A DNA stretch of 64,000 nt from Kitasatospora sp. CB01950. Lineage in GTDB: Bacteria > Actinomycetota > Actinomycetes > Streptomycetales > Streptomycetaceae. Shown here piece after piece: positions 26,465 through 34,699 of this stretch; the first letter of the stretch is position 1; every line of letters begins with the position of its first letter. The DNA lies in assembly GCF_001905465.1 (NCBI RefSeq), contig NZ_LISX01000002.1, forward strand, positions 247,425 to 311,424, read 5' to 3'. The position numbers and the translations under genes are program-made. A model generated the notes under the pieces. That model was not told the DNA's origin. It made no database searches and saw only the letters and a list, made by a program, of their open reading frames with translations.

Positions 26465-28099
26465 TCAGTCCCGTCCGCTGCCGGTGCCGCCGCCCAGGAC
26501 GTAGCGGTGCGGTGCCATCGCGGTGTCGTGCCCGGGCAGGGCGGCCATCACGGCGGCGTGGGCCTGCCCGGGGGTCAGCGCCGTGTCGGATCTGACCGTC
26601 AACTCGCCGTCCTCGTAACGCACTTCGACTTCTCTCGCGCCGAGCGCGGTGCGCAGCAGGTCGGCGACGGCGTCCAGGTCGATCCAGTTGGCGCCGATCT
26701 GCTGCCAGCGGGCCTTGTCGCGGCGGCCGGCGGGGAGGCCGGTCAGGTCGGCGAGTTCGCCGTCGGCGCCGAGGCGGACGGTGCGCCGGCCGGCCAGGTC
26801 GAGCAGGCGGAGCAGGGCGTGGGCGAAGAGTTCGGTTTCTTCGCGGTCGAGGACGTCGGGGTGGGTGTGCAGGGTGAATTCGAGGCAGCCGGTGGTGCGC
26901 CAGATGTTGAGCATCAGCCGGGTGGGGGTGGGTTCGGCGGGGTACCAGGCGAGGTCGGGTTCGTCGGCCGGGTCGGGGCGGGCGGCGGCGACGGTGTCGG
27001 GGACGGTGGCGCTGAGGTCGTTGACGACGACGTGCCGGGCGAACCGGGAGCCTCGACGGTGGGCGACGTCCTCGATGAGTTGCCAGATGCGTTCGGCGTC
27101 GAAGGTGGCGTGCCAGTAGCCGGACAGGGCCTGGGCCTGGGTGCGGCCGATCAGGGTGTCGAGGTCGGGGCAGTCGGTGTCGACGGCGAGCAGGGCGTCC
27201 TGGGCGAGGGTGCCGATGTGGTCGGCGAGGCCGGGGCGGTGGCGGTTGGCGGAGAGGGCGGCCATCACCACGGTGGAGCGGGCGGCGCGGTGCGCGGCGA
27301 GGGCTGCGTAACAGGCCAGCAGGACGGCCGAGTTGGAGGCTCCGGTGCGCTGGGCGGCGCGGGCGAGGGAGGCGGCGCCGGCGGTGGAGCGGATGCCGAG
27401 GGTGGGCAGCAGGGTGTCGTTGGGGCCGATCCGGTCGTCGGCGAAGACGGCGGAGGGCCGGTCGGCGAGGATGTGTTCCCAGTGCCGGAGGGCGGCGCGG
27501 GTGCGACGCTGCCCGGAGCTGGAGCGCTCCTGTTCGGCGACCTCGATCGGGGTGGGCGCGGCGGGTGCGGGCAGGGTGCCGCCGGCGGCCAGGGTCAGCC
27601 ACTCCTGGTAGAGCAATCCGGTGGCGACGCCGTCGAGTTGGGCGTGGCAGATGACCACGGCGAGCAGCACGGGGACGCCGTGGCGGGTGAGGACGGCGAA
27701 CCTGAGCGGGAATTCCTCGGCCAGGTCGAAGGCCTGGCGGCGACCGTCCCAGCAGTACCGTTCGGCCTGCTCGGCCCGGTCCTCGTCCTCGGCGAGCTCG
27801 ATCACCCGGACGGTGAACTCGCCTTCGGATTGTGCCCGTTGGCGTTCGGGCTGGCGGTCGGTGGGGCCGGGGAAGACGGTGCGCAGGGCGGGGTGGCGTT
27901 CGGCGAGGGTGCGGAGGGCGGCCAGGCATGCGGGCAGGTCGGCGCCGGCGGGGACGTTCCAGCAGGCCTGCTTGTTCATGTGCGAGGGTTCGTCGTGGCG
28001 CAGGCAGCGGATCATGTTGTCCTGGCCGAGAGTGAGGGGCCCTTCGGCTTCGGGGGCTTCGGACCTGAACTGCACCACGACGTCTTGCTGTGCGGACAC
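26465..28099 (-). CDS. Free-standing NRPS-type condensation protein
   Basis: A 544-residue protein from GTG 28099. The condensation-domain active-site motif appears as CHAQLDG at 151-157, so the second (catalytic) His and the Asp-Gly are kept while the first His is Cys. Further landmarks are LRTLAERHPALRTVF (about 62-76), ANRHRPGLADHIGTLAQDALL and the late HTHPDVL segment. The last 90 residues (NWIDLDAVADLL, then LTVRSDTALTPGQ, LPGH) resemble the small C-terminal subdomain of adenylating enzymes. It has no carrier domain, so it must work on carrier proteins supplied in trans, probably forming an amide or ester. It is last in the operon, 5 bp after the amino acid:carrier ligase. Confidence 0.75.
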   Translation of the reverse strand: MSAQQDVVVQFRSEAPEAEGPLTLGQDNMIRCLRHDEPSHMNKQACWNVPAGADLPACLAALRTLAERHPALRTVFPGPTDRQPERQRAQSEGEFTVRVIELAEDEDRAEQAERYCWDGRRQAFDLAEEFPLRFAVLTRHGVPVLLAVVICHAQLDGVATGLLYQEWLTLAAGGTLPAPAAPTPIEVAEQERSSSGQRRTRAALRHWEHILADRPSAVFADDRIGPNDTLLPTLGIRSTAGAASLARAAQRTGASNSAVLLACYAALAAHRAARSTVVMAALSANRHRPGLADHIGTLAQDALLAVDTDCPDLDTLIGRTQAQALSGYWHATFDAERIWQLIEDVAHRRGSRFARHVVVNDLSATVPDTVAAARPDPADEPDLAWYPAEPTPTRLMLNIWRTTGCLEFTLHTHPDVLDREETELFAHALLRLLDLAGRRTVRLGADGELADLTGLPAGRRDKARWQQIGANWIDLDAVADLLRTALGAREVEVRYEDGELTVRSDTALTPGQAHAAVMAALPGHDTAMAPHRYVLGGGTGSGRD

Positions 28100-28104
28100 G
28101 TGCG

Positions 28105-28983
28105 TCAGTCTCCGTTCAGGGCGGTGCTGATGGTCGCGGGCCAGTCGACGGGGCGGGGGCCATGGGTGTGCAGCAGGGCCAGCGCGATCCGGTCGAGACC
28201 GAAGGCGGTGCAGGCGGTGTGGGCGGGTGCGCCGTCGGCGGCGAAGGCGAAGGCCTCGCCGAAGTGGTCCTTGTGGATGTTGGCGGAGGCGATCGCCTGG
28301 ACCAGTCCGTCGGCCAGTTCGACGCGCAGTTCGAACTTCAACTCCTGGGCGCGCTGGGCGGCTTGGTAGAGGCGGCGACCGCCGCCGAAGAACGGGTCGT
28401 CGGCGAGGTCGATCGACGGCTTCAGGCCGAGGGCCTCCAGCCAGTCCGCGACCCGGGCCAGCCAGTGCTCGCGCCAGTCGAGGCAGTGCGCGGGGGTGCC
28501 GGCGGTGACGAGTTCGGCCATCCGGAAGGTGCGCAGCCGGCCGGGCTCGGCGGTGGCCTCCTGCCGGAAGCACTGGGCCTCGACGCCGAACCGTGCGGGC
28601 TGCTTCAGGTCCTGGCCGGCCAGGGTGGCGTACACGGGGTAGCAGGCGGCGGGCAGCAGGACCAGGTCGGAGACCGTCTGGCGGAGGTGCCAGGGCCCGG
28701 ACTCGGCGATCAGCGGGGCGAGTTGACGCCAGTCGGCGGCGCTGCCGGTGTAGCTGTGCACGGTGCCGAGCAGGTGCGGGAAGGACGCGACGTAGCCGGC
28801 CCGTTCGATGGTGGCGCGGGAGATCACGGGTGGGACGACGAGTCGCTCGAACGGCTCGTCGGCGGCGAGTCGGGCGATCGACCCGCGCAGCGCGTCGAGC
28901 AGCTTCTCGTAGGCGGCGGGCTGGAGTTGGACGCCCGGGGCGTCGGTAGGCAGCGGGGTGGCGTCGTCGGGGTGGCGGGTCAT
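28105..28983 (-). CDS. Amino acid--[acyl-carrier-protein] ligase (class II aaRS-like)
   Basis: A 292-residue homologue of the catalytic core of atypical seryl-tRNA synthetases. It lacks a tRNA-binding arm. Motif 2 is CFRQEATAEPGRLRTFRMAE (138-157) and motif 3 is AHTACTAFGLDRIALALL (about 254-271). The three zinc ligands of the family map to C114 (LLPAACYPVY), E157 and C258. Known family members adenylate glycine or alanine and transfer it to the phosphopantetheine arm of a small carrier protein. Here the ACP at 30547 is the obvious partner and the condensation protein downstream the obvious user. Which amino acid is used cannot be read from sequence. Confidence 0.85.
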   Translation of the reverse strand: MTRHPDDATPLPTDAPGVQLQPAAYEKLLDALRGSIARLAADEPFERLVVPPVISRATIERAGYVASFPHLLGTVHSYTGSAADWRQLAPLIAESGPWHLRQTVSDLVLLPAACYPVYATLAGQDLKQPARFGVEAQCFRQEATAEPGRLRTFRMAELVTAGTPAHCLDWREHWLARVADWLEALGLKPSIDLADDPFFGGGRRLYQAAQRAQELKFELRVELADGLVQAIASANIHKDHFGEAFAFAADGAPAHTACTAFGLDRIALALLHTHGPRPVDWPATISTALNGD

Positions 28984-28985
28984 GG

Positions 28986-29699
28986 TCAGCCTTCGGGTTC
29001 GGGCCGGCTGGCGACTGGGGAAAGGTGGAGGCCGAACTCGCCTGCGAGGTCGGCCGGGTAGGTCAGCAGCCGGGGCAGGAGCGGCCGGGTGCCGGTGCGG
29101 GCGACCGCGGCCCGGTAGCCGGGCGGGGCGGGCAGGTCGTGGACGACGCAGGGGCCGAGCGGCCCGTCGATCCGGTGCGGGCCGGGGCCGTCGACCGGTC
29201 CGACCTGCGTGCGCAGCCCGTCGGCGAGGCGTCCGCCGTAGGCCTTGGTGTACGCCTCCTTGCGAGTCCATCGACGGGTGAACTCGGCTGCCTCGCCGTC
29301 GAGTTCGTCGGTCGGGTAGTAGCGGCGGGCGAGTCGGGCGGCGGCCGGTTCGGGCGGGACGGGTTCCAGGTCCGCGCCGATCTCGCCGCAGGCGCGCGGC
29401 TGGACGGCGAACAGCGCCCAGGGGCCGGAGGTGCTCAGGTTGACGCTCAACTCCTCGGCCGCGCCGACGGGTTCGGGTCGGCCGTACGGGCCGCGCTGCC
29501 AGCGGACGTGCTCCGGCGGGACGCCCGCGGCGGCGGCGGTCAGTCGGCGGGCGGCGGCGTGCGCGGCGATCCAGCGGCGGCGGTACGGGCCGTCGGCGGT
29601 GCGGGCGGCCCGGGCCCGTTCGTCCGGGTCGAGCAACTCGGCCAGTGCCCAGGCCTGTTCGGGGCCGGTTTCGGTGGCGATCAACCAGACGGCGGTCAT
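28986..29699 (-). CDS. Sfp-type 4'-phosphopantetheinyl transferase
   Basis: A 237-residue PPTase. The two signature motifs are IGADLEPV (magnesium-binding) and FTRRWTRKEAYTKAYGG (W-x-x-KEA). The middle HVRWQRGPYGRP, then NLSTSGPWAL, fits the CoA-binding region. It transfers the phosphopantetheine arm of CoA to the carrier proteins of this cluster, making the cluster self-sufficient in activation. It overlaps the upstream KAS-like gene by ATGA. Confidence 0.92.
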   Translation of the reverse strand: MTAVWLIATETGPEQAWALAELLDPDERARAARTADGPYRRRWIAAHAAARRLTAAAAGVPPEHVRWQRGPYGRPEPVGAAEELSVNLSTSGPWALFAVQPRACGEIGADLEPVPPEPAAARLARRYYPTDELDGEAAEFTRRWTRKEAYTKAYGGRLADGLRTQVGPVDGPGPHRIDGPLGPCVVHDLPAPPGYRAAVARTGTRPLLPRLLTYPADLAGEFGLHLSPVASRPEPEG

Positions 29700-30544
29700 C
29701 CGGTCGGCTCCTCGGGCGCCCAGCAGGCCAGGTCGAGCCGGCCGGTCTCGGGCTCCAGGTCGGCGAGCGCGAGCGGCCGCCCCGCGAGCCGCGGCTCGGC
29801 GAGGGCGTCGGCGAGCGCGGCCCAGCCCCCGGTGTACGGGCTGCCGGGGCGGGCGCGCCGGGTCTCCACTCCGTCGGGCGCGGCGGCGTGGGCCAGCCCG
29901 GGTCCGAGCACCAGCAGCGTCCCGTCCGGCAGTGCGGCGCCCAGTTCCTTGATCCCGCCCGCGCTGTCGAGCAGCTGGAGCGGGCGGCCCCCGCCGTCGG
30001 CCTCCCAGAGCAGCGCGGCGGCGGAGTGCCGGTCGGGCAGTCGGGCGGGGCGGTGCGGCCGGTGATGCAGGTCGGCCTGTTCGACGGCGATCAGCAGGGC
30101 TCGTCGGGCGCCGCCGGTGCGGGCGTAGGCGTCGGCGATGCCGAGTGCGCTGAACGTGCCGCCGACGCCCTCGTCGCAGAGGGCGAAGGAAAGCGGCTCG
30201 CCCGGGCACAGGTTGCCGAGCTGGATCGCCACCGACTGGCCGGGGCGGACGTCGGGTGTCGCGTACACCAGCACCAGCAGGTCCACCGGGCTTGCGGTGT
30301 CGGTCAGTTGGCGTACGGCTAGTTCGCCGAGCGCCGCGTAGGACTGGCCGCGGGCCCCGGTCAGCGCGTCCTCGTCGAGTGCCACGCCGTAGCGGCGGGA
30401 CAGGTCGGCGGTGAAGGTGCGCAGGTCGGGGTCGGCGGCGAGCGGGGAGTGGCCGGGCAGGTCGAAGGCGCGGGCGGCGGTGAGGCGCAGCGGGGAGGCG
30501 GTGCGCGGCAGGGTGGTGGCGGGCAGCGGTCCGTGGACGCGCAC
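29696..30544 (-). CDS. Short thiolase-fold (KASIII-like) protein
   Basis: A 282-residue protein from GTG 30544. The order of elements matches a condensing enzyme: VDLLVLVYATPD, then ALCDEGVGGTFSALGIADA where the Cys lies at the nucleophilic elbow, then RALLIAVEQADL. It is short, and no clear catalytic His or Asn motif is seen in the last third. It may be a non-catalytic or acyl-transferring partner of the KASIII at 31033. It lies in the same operon, 2 bp after the ACP gene. Confidence 0.6.
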   Translation of the reverse strand: MRVHGPLPATTLPRTASPLRLTAARAFDLPGHSPLAADPDLRTFTADLSRRYGVALDEDALTGARGQSYAALGELAVRQLTDTASPVDLLVLVYATPDVRPGQSVAIQLGNLCPGEPLSFALCDEGVGGTFSALGIADAYARTGGARRALLIAVEQADLHHRPHRPARLPDRHSAAALLWEADGGGRPLQLLDSAGGIKELGAALPDGTLLVLGPGLAHAAAPDGVETRRARPGSPYTGGWAALADALAEPRLAGRPLALADLEPETGRLDLACWAPEEPTG

Positions 30545-30546
30545 GC

Positions 30547-30912
30547 TCAGTCCTCGGCGATGACGTGTCCGGCGACGAAGCCGGCCAGGGTGCCGACCGA
30601 GCGGAGGTCGTCCTGGTCGATGCCTTCGACGTCGATCTGTACGTCGAGGTGGTCCTCGAGTTCGAGGATGAGTTCCAGGGTGGCGGCGGAGGTCAGGCCC
30701 ACGTCGTCGAACAGGCAGGCGTTCTCGGTGACGTCGGGCAGGTCGCGCTTGAGGACGCGGGGCAGTAGCAGGAGGATGCCGTCGAGTGCGCGGCCGCGCA
30801 GTTCGGGGTCGACGGCGGTCCCGTCGGCAGCGGGCCGGTCGGCGTCTGCACGGTCGGCGGCGGGCCGGTCGGCGGCGGGCCGGTCGTTCGGGGGTGTGGT
30901 CGGGTCGGTCAT
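30547..30912 (-). CDS. Acyl/aminoacyl carrier protein with repeat-rich head
   Basis: A 121-residue protein. The carrier domain spans about 38-118, with DDVGLTSAATLELILELED, and Ser75 is the probable phosphopantetheine site. The 30-residue head is a low-complexity repeat of DRPAADR/DRADA units. It is placed between a KASIII and a KAS-like gene and two genes from the amino acid:carrier ligase, so it is a good candidate for the carrier loaded with an amino acid. Confidence 0.85.
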   Translation of the reverse strand: MTDPTTPPNDRPAADRPAADRADADRPAADGTAVDPELRGRALDGILLLLPRVLKRDLPDVTENACLFDDVGLTSAATLELILELEDHLDVQIDVEGIDQDDLRSVGTLAGFVAGHVIAED

Positions 30913-31032
30913 GGCGGTTCCCTGTCGGCGGGGCCCGGGGGTGCGGGCCGGGTGCGGCGCTCGCGCGGCGGCCGGGGCCTTCGCGCGGGCGCGCCGGTCC
31001 GGGGCCGTGGCGGCCCCGGGCGGGTGCGTGCC

Positions 31033-31983
31033 TCAGTGCTGGAGCACCATGGCGGCGAAGGTCGCGCCGAGTCCGGACGCGGCGACCAGGTAGCGGTCGC
31101 CGCGGCGGAGCAGGCCGCGGCGGGTGGCGGTGTGGTGGTTGAGCAGGATGTCGGCGGCGAAGCTGTGCCCCACCGCCGGGACGTTGTCCAGCACCACGCG
31201 GTCGGGCGGGTACCCGATCCGGCGGCAGATCCGTTGCCAGGAGACCTGGTTGACGTTGTGCGGCAGCAGCAGCCGAATCGAGTCCCAGCTCTCGCCGGCC
31301 TCGTCCAGCGCGGCTTCCATCACCGCGGTCATCAGCTCCGGGTAGTTGCGCTGGTAGCGCGCCATCAGCTCCGGATCGGCGGCGAGTCGCCCGTCGAACT
31401 CGCCGCGCTGGTCGACCGCGTAGGACAGCACGCGGTCGTGTTCGCCTTCGGCGCGCACCAGGGCGGCCGCCGCCCCTTCGCCGAAGAGGGCGGTGTCCGG
31501 GACGATGCGGGCGTCCCGGGTGAAGGTCTTCTCGCCCGCCAGGATCAACGCCAGCGCCGCGGGGTCGGGGTCTGCCGCCAGCAGCCGACCGGCCACGTCG
31601 AGCGCCAACAGCGAGCCGGCGCAGGCGTGGTGGGTGACGGTGAAGGCACGGGCGTGCGTCAGCCCCAGACGGCCGAGCACGTCGTGCAGCGGGTTGTGCG
31701 GGTAGGGCGCCGCGATCGGCAGGCTGCGCGCGTGCAGCACGTACTTCACGCGGTGTTCGTTTCCGGGCAGCGGGGCCAGGGCCTTCGCTGCGGAGGTGAG
31801 CAGATCGGTCAGGTCTCCGTCGGGGTCCACCCTGACCTGGTCGAGGCCGTGGAACCGGCGAAAGAGCCTGATCTGACGGTCCGTCAGTCCGAGGCGCGCT
31901 CCGACCTGTTCGATCGGTTCGGCGACGGGCGGAAGGTGGACGGCGACTGCTTCCAGAGCGGTCACGCGGGCTAGTATTCCCAC
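31033..31983 (-). CDS. KASIII (FabH-like) condensing enzyme with Asn-to-His change
   Basis: A 316-residue thiolase-fold enzyme. The nucleophile is C121 (THHACAGSLLAL), and the first base is the His of LLPHNVNQVSW. In the place of the family Asn (GN-S-AA) the sequence has VGHSFAADIL, i.e. His. Related enzymes with an altered triad can transfer acyl groups without decarboxylation, so acyl transfer or an unusual Claisen reaction is possible. GTG 31983 gives this length; a second GTG at 31965 is an alternative start. It heads the minus-strand operon, opposite the glycosyltransferase. Confidence 0.8.
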   Translation of the reverse strand: MGILARVTALEAVAVHLPPVAEPIEQVGARLGLTDRQIRLFRRFHGLDQVRVDPDGDLTDLLTSAAKALAPLPGNEHRVKYVLHARSLPIAAPYPHNPLHDVLGRLGLTHARAFTVTHHACAGSLLALDVAGRLLAADPDPAALALILAGEKTFTRDARIVPDTALFGEGAAAALVRAEGEHDRVLSYAVDQRGEFDGRLAADPELMARYQRNYPELMTAVMEAALDEAGESWDSIRLLLPHNVNQVSWQRICRRIGYPPDRVVLDNVPAVGHSFAADILLNHHTATRRGLLRRGDRYLVAASGLGATFAAMVLQH

Positions 31984-32036
31984 GCCTCACCGGCCCGCAC
32001 AAGGGATCTCCGGCGCTTCCTTCCCGACTCCCCCTT

Positions 32037-32051
32037 GTGGTCTGTACCAGT
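32037..32051. promoter_or_regulatory. dre-like palindrome 1 (GTGGTCTGTACCAGT)
   Basis: In the 167-bp divergent region between the KASIII and glycosyltransferase genes. It resembles the DasR element (TGGTCTAGACCA with flanking G/C), differing in two central bases. The preceding CACAAGGG...CCCTTGTG inverted repeat (31998-32039) overlaps its left end. Candidate site for a GntR/HutC-type repressor. Confidence 0.45.
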
Positions 32052-32150
32052 TCTCCGTCGTTTGCACACGACGCGCACGAATTCCTCGCCCGGCCCGGCA
32101 ACCCGCGTCGCCCGCCCGGCCGTCGATCCTCTCCTGGAAGGCCTTCGCCC

Positions 32151-33386
32151 ATGCCCGTGACCACCCCGCTGCGCCTGCTCATCGTGGTGCCGCCGCTCGC
32201 CGGGCATCTGCTGCCGGCCCGGGCGCTGGCCCTGGCCTGGGCCGCGCGCGGACACCAAGTGGCCTGGGTGGGGCCGGAGTCGGCGCTGCGCCCGGTGCTC
32301 GGGGAGGAGGCGGTGCTGCACCCGACCGGCGCCCGGGTGTTCCGGGAGCAGGCGATCGGCGGGGCAGCGGCGGTGCGGTCGCTCTGGGAGGGCTTCGTGG
32401 TGCCGCACACCCGGTTCACGCTGGGGGCGGTGCGCCGCGCCGTGGAGCAGTGGCGGCCGGACGTGGTGTTGGTCGATCAGCACAGCCCGGCGGGCGCGCT
32501 GGCCGCCCACGGCGCGGGCGTGCGGTGGGCGACGTTCGCGCCGTCCTCGCTGGAGCTCGGCGAACCGCTGCGCGAAACACTCGGCGAAACACGCGGCGAA
32601 CCGCTGGGCGAACCGCTCGGCGATCCGCTCGGCGAACCATTTGGCGGCGACGGCGAGTTGGCCGCCTGGCGGGACGGGGTGCTGCGCGGCCTGTGGGAGC
32701 GGGCCGGCCTGCCCGCCGCCGAGTTCGCCGATCCGCGCTTCTCCCCCGGCCTGCTGATCGCCCCGACCTGTCGGGAGCTGGCCGGGCTGGACCGGGTGCC
32801 CGACGGATACGCCCTGGTCGGGCCGCTGCTGGCGGACCGTTCCGAACCCCCGTTCCCCTGGGCCCGGTTGGAGCCGGAACGCCGCCGGGTGCTGGTCACC
32901 ATGGGCACGCTGGCCGCCGACGTCGCGGGCGGATTCCTGCACCGGACGGCGGCCGCGCTCGCCGAACTCCCGGACGTGCAGGCCGTGGTGGCGGGCCCGG
33001 GCGACGCCGGGTGGCCGCCGGACGCGGTGGTGTGCGAGCGCGTTCCGGTGCTGGAACTGCTTGAGCGCGGGGCGGTGGACGCCGTACTGTGCCACGGCGG
33101 GATGAACACCGTCGCCGAATCCCTCGTCCACGGGCGGCCGTTGGTGGTCGCGCCGATCCGGCACGACCAGCCGGTGACGGCGGGCCGGCTGGCCGCGCTC
33201 GGCGCAGCCGTCCGGGTCGACTTCGCCACCGCCACCTCCTCGCAGCTGCACGCGGCACTGCGGGCCGTCCTCGACGACCCGGCGTTCACCGCCTCCGCAC
33301 AGCTCCTCGGACGTCAACTCCGGGCGGGCGGCGGCGCGGTGGCGGCAGTCGAGCGGCTGGAGCGGTTCGCGCGCGCACCGCGCTGA
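32151..33386 (+). CDS. GT1 (macrolide-type) glycosyltransferase
   Basis: A 411-residue GT-B enzyme. The N-terminus LLIVVPPLAGHLLPARALA carries the catalytic-type His after the first strand. The C-terminal sugar-nucleotide motif is CHGGMNTVAESLVHGRPLVV, then PIRHDQPVTAGR. An in-frame tandem repeat, LGE(P/T)-type units, fills residues about 140-165 in the variable linker. It probably glycosylates the cluster product, or an intermediate as self-protection. ATG 32151 is preceded by GGAAGG. Confidence 0.88.
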   Translation: MPVTTPLRLLIVVPPLAGHLLPARALALAWAARGHQVAWVGPESALRPVLGEEAVLHPTGARVFREQAIGGAAAVRSLWEGFVVPHTRFTLGAVRRAVEQWRPDVVLVDQHSPAGALAAHGAGVRWATFAPSSLELGEPLRETLGETRGEPLGEPLGDPLGEPFGGDGELAAWRDGVLRGLWERAGLPAAEFADPRFSPGLLIAPTCRELAGLDRVPDGYALVGPLLADRSEPPFPWARLEPERRRVLVTMGTLAADVAGGFLHRTAAALAELPDVQAVVAGPGDAGWPPDAVVCERVPVLELLERGAVDAVLCHGGMNTVAESLVHGRPLVVAPIRHDQPVTAGRLAALGAAVRVDFATATSSQLHAALRAVLDDPAFTASAQLLGRQLRAGGGAVAAVERLERFARAPR

Positions 33387-33401
33387 GCGACGACTCCACC
33401 A

Positions 33402-33417
33402 CCTGGTCCAGACCATT
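33402..33417. promoter_or_regulatory. dre-like palindrome 2 (TGGTCCAGACCA)
   Basis: Lies 17 bp after the glycosyltransferase stop and 250 bp before the ABC transporter genes. TGGTCCAGACCA differs from the DasR core TGGTCTAGACCA by one base, and matches the known repeat seen before Streptomyces chitinase genes. Candidate operator for the exporter operon. Confidence 0.5.
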
Positions 33418-33490
33418 GTGGGCGGGCGGGGTCGGGCCCTAGGGTCTGCTCCGGCATCCGCCGTCCCCCTCGCCTCGCACCTCCCCCACC

Positions 33491-33612
33491 GCTTCCGAGC
33501 CCACTGCTCCCCGAGCCGCCGCCTTCCAAGGCACTGCCTTCCGATCCACTGCTTCCGATCCACTGCTTCCGATCCACTGCTTCCGAGCCCATCGCTCCCG
33601 AAGCCACCGCTT
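33491..33612. repeat. 14-15-bp tandem repeats (GCTTCCGATCCACT units)
   Basis: At least seven units in the leader of the ABC transporter operon. Three are identical 14-mers starting at 33541, with degenerate units on both sides (CTTCCGAGCCCACTG, CTTCCAAGGCACTG, CTCCCGAAGCCACCG). This is the longest tandem array in the cluster that is not inside a gene. Confidence 0.7.
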
Positions 33613-33664
33613 CCGCACCGCCACCGAACCCACCGAACCCACCGACCGAGCACAGGAGTCCGGG

Positions 33665-34624
33665 TTGATCGTGACCAAGGGGCTGCGCAAGTCCTTCCGG
33701 CCCCGCCGCGGCGCCGCCACCGTCGACGCGGTGCGCGGCATCGACCTCAACGTCGCGGAGGGCGAGATCTACGGCCTCCTCGGCCCGAACGGCGCAGGCA
33801 AGACCACCACGCTGCGCATGCTCGCCACCCTCCTCGCGCCCGACGGCGGCGAGGCCACCGTGGCCGGCGCCGACCTGCGCGCCGAGCCCGGCGAGGTCCG
33901 TCGCCGGATCGGCTACGTCGCCCAGGGCGGCGGCACCACCGACCAGGCCACCGCCCGCGAGGAACTCGTCCTGCAGGCCCGGATGTACGGCATCCGCAAG
34001 GCCGAGGCGCTGCAGCGCGCCGAACAGGGTCTGGCGGCCTTCGACCTGGCCGAGTTCGGCGACCGCCCCTGCAAGACGTACTCGGGCGGCCAGCGCCGCC
34101 GCCTCGACCTCGCCCTCGGCGTGGTCCACCGGCCCAGGGTGCTGTTCCTGGACGAGCCCACCGTCGGGCTCGACCCGCGCAGCCGCGCCCAGGTCTGGTC
34201 GGAGGTCCGCCGCCTGCGCGAGCAGGGCATGACGGTGCTGATCACCACCCACTACCTGGACGAGGCGGACGCCCTGTGCGACCGGATCGGCATCGTCGAC
34301 CACGGCGGCATCGTCACCGAGGGCACCCCCGAGCAGCTCAAGCAGGAGATCTCCGGCGACGCCGTCACCATCGGCCTGCCCGGCGCCGAGGACACCGCCC
34401 ACGCCGAACGCGCCCTCGCCGAACTCCCGTGCGTCCAGCGCCTGGAGGCGCTTCCCGGGCAGGACGGGCTGCGCCTGCACGTGGACTCCGCGGCCACCGC
34501 GATCCCGCAGCTGCTGCGCGCGCTGGCCGCCGCCGGCCTGGAGCCGGACCACGTCCAGCTGCAGCGCCCCAGCCTGGACGACGTGTTCCTGGCGCTCACC
34601 GGACGCCCGCTGGTCCACGCCTGA
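33665..34624 (+). CDS. ABC exporter ATP-binding protein (DrrA-like)
   Basis: A 319-residue ATPase. Walker A LLGPNGAGKTTTLRML, Q-loop YVAQGG, signature YSGGQRRRLDLAL, Walker B VLFLDEPTVGLD and the switch His of ITTHYLDEA are all intact. The C-terminal 80 residues fit the drug-exporter (daunorubicin-resistance) type. The start is set at TTG 33665 because AGGAG lies 6 bp upstream; GTG 33671 would be too far. With the permease 75 bp downstream it forms the likely export and self-resistance unit of the cluster. Confidence 0.9.
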   Translation: MIVTKGLRKSFRPRRGAATVDAVRGIDLNVAEGEIYGLLGPNGAGKTTTLRMLATLLAPDGGEATVAGADLRAEPGEVRRRIGYVAQGGGTTDQATAREELVLQARMYGIRKAEALQRAEQGLAAFDLAEFGDRPCKTYSGGQRRRLDLALGVVHRPRVLFLDEPTVGLDPRSRAQVWSEVRRLREQGMTVLITTHYLDEADALCDRIGIVDHGGIVTEGTPEQLKQEISGDAVTIGLPGAEDTAHAERALAELPCVQRLEALPGQDGLRLHVDSAATAIPQLLRALAAAGLEPDHVQLQRPSLDDVFLALTGRPLVHA

Positions 34625-34699
34625 CGCCCCCGCTCCCCCCTCCCCTCCCCCCGCCCCGCCCTGCCTCGCCCTCCGCCGCTCCGACGCCCCGAGGTCCCC

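Noticed and set aside
28105..28983. Second seryl-tRNA synthetase
   Set aside because: The protein lacks any tRNA-binding domain and carries the zinc-ligand and motif pattern of amino acid:carrier-protein ligases, with a carrier gene close by.
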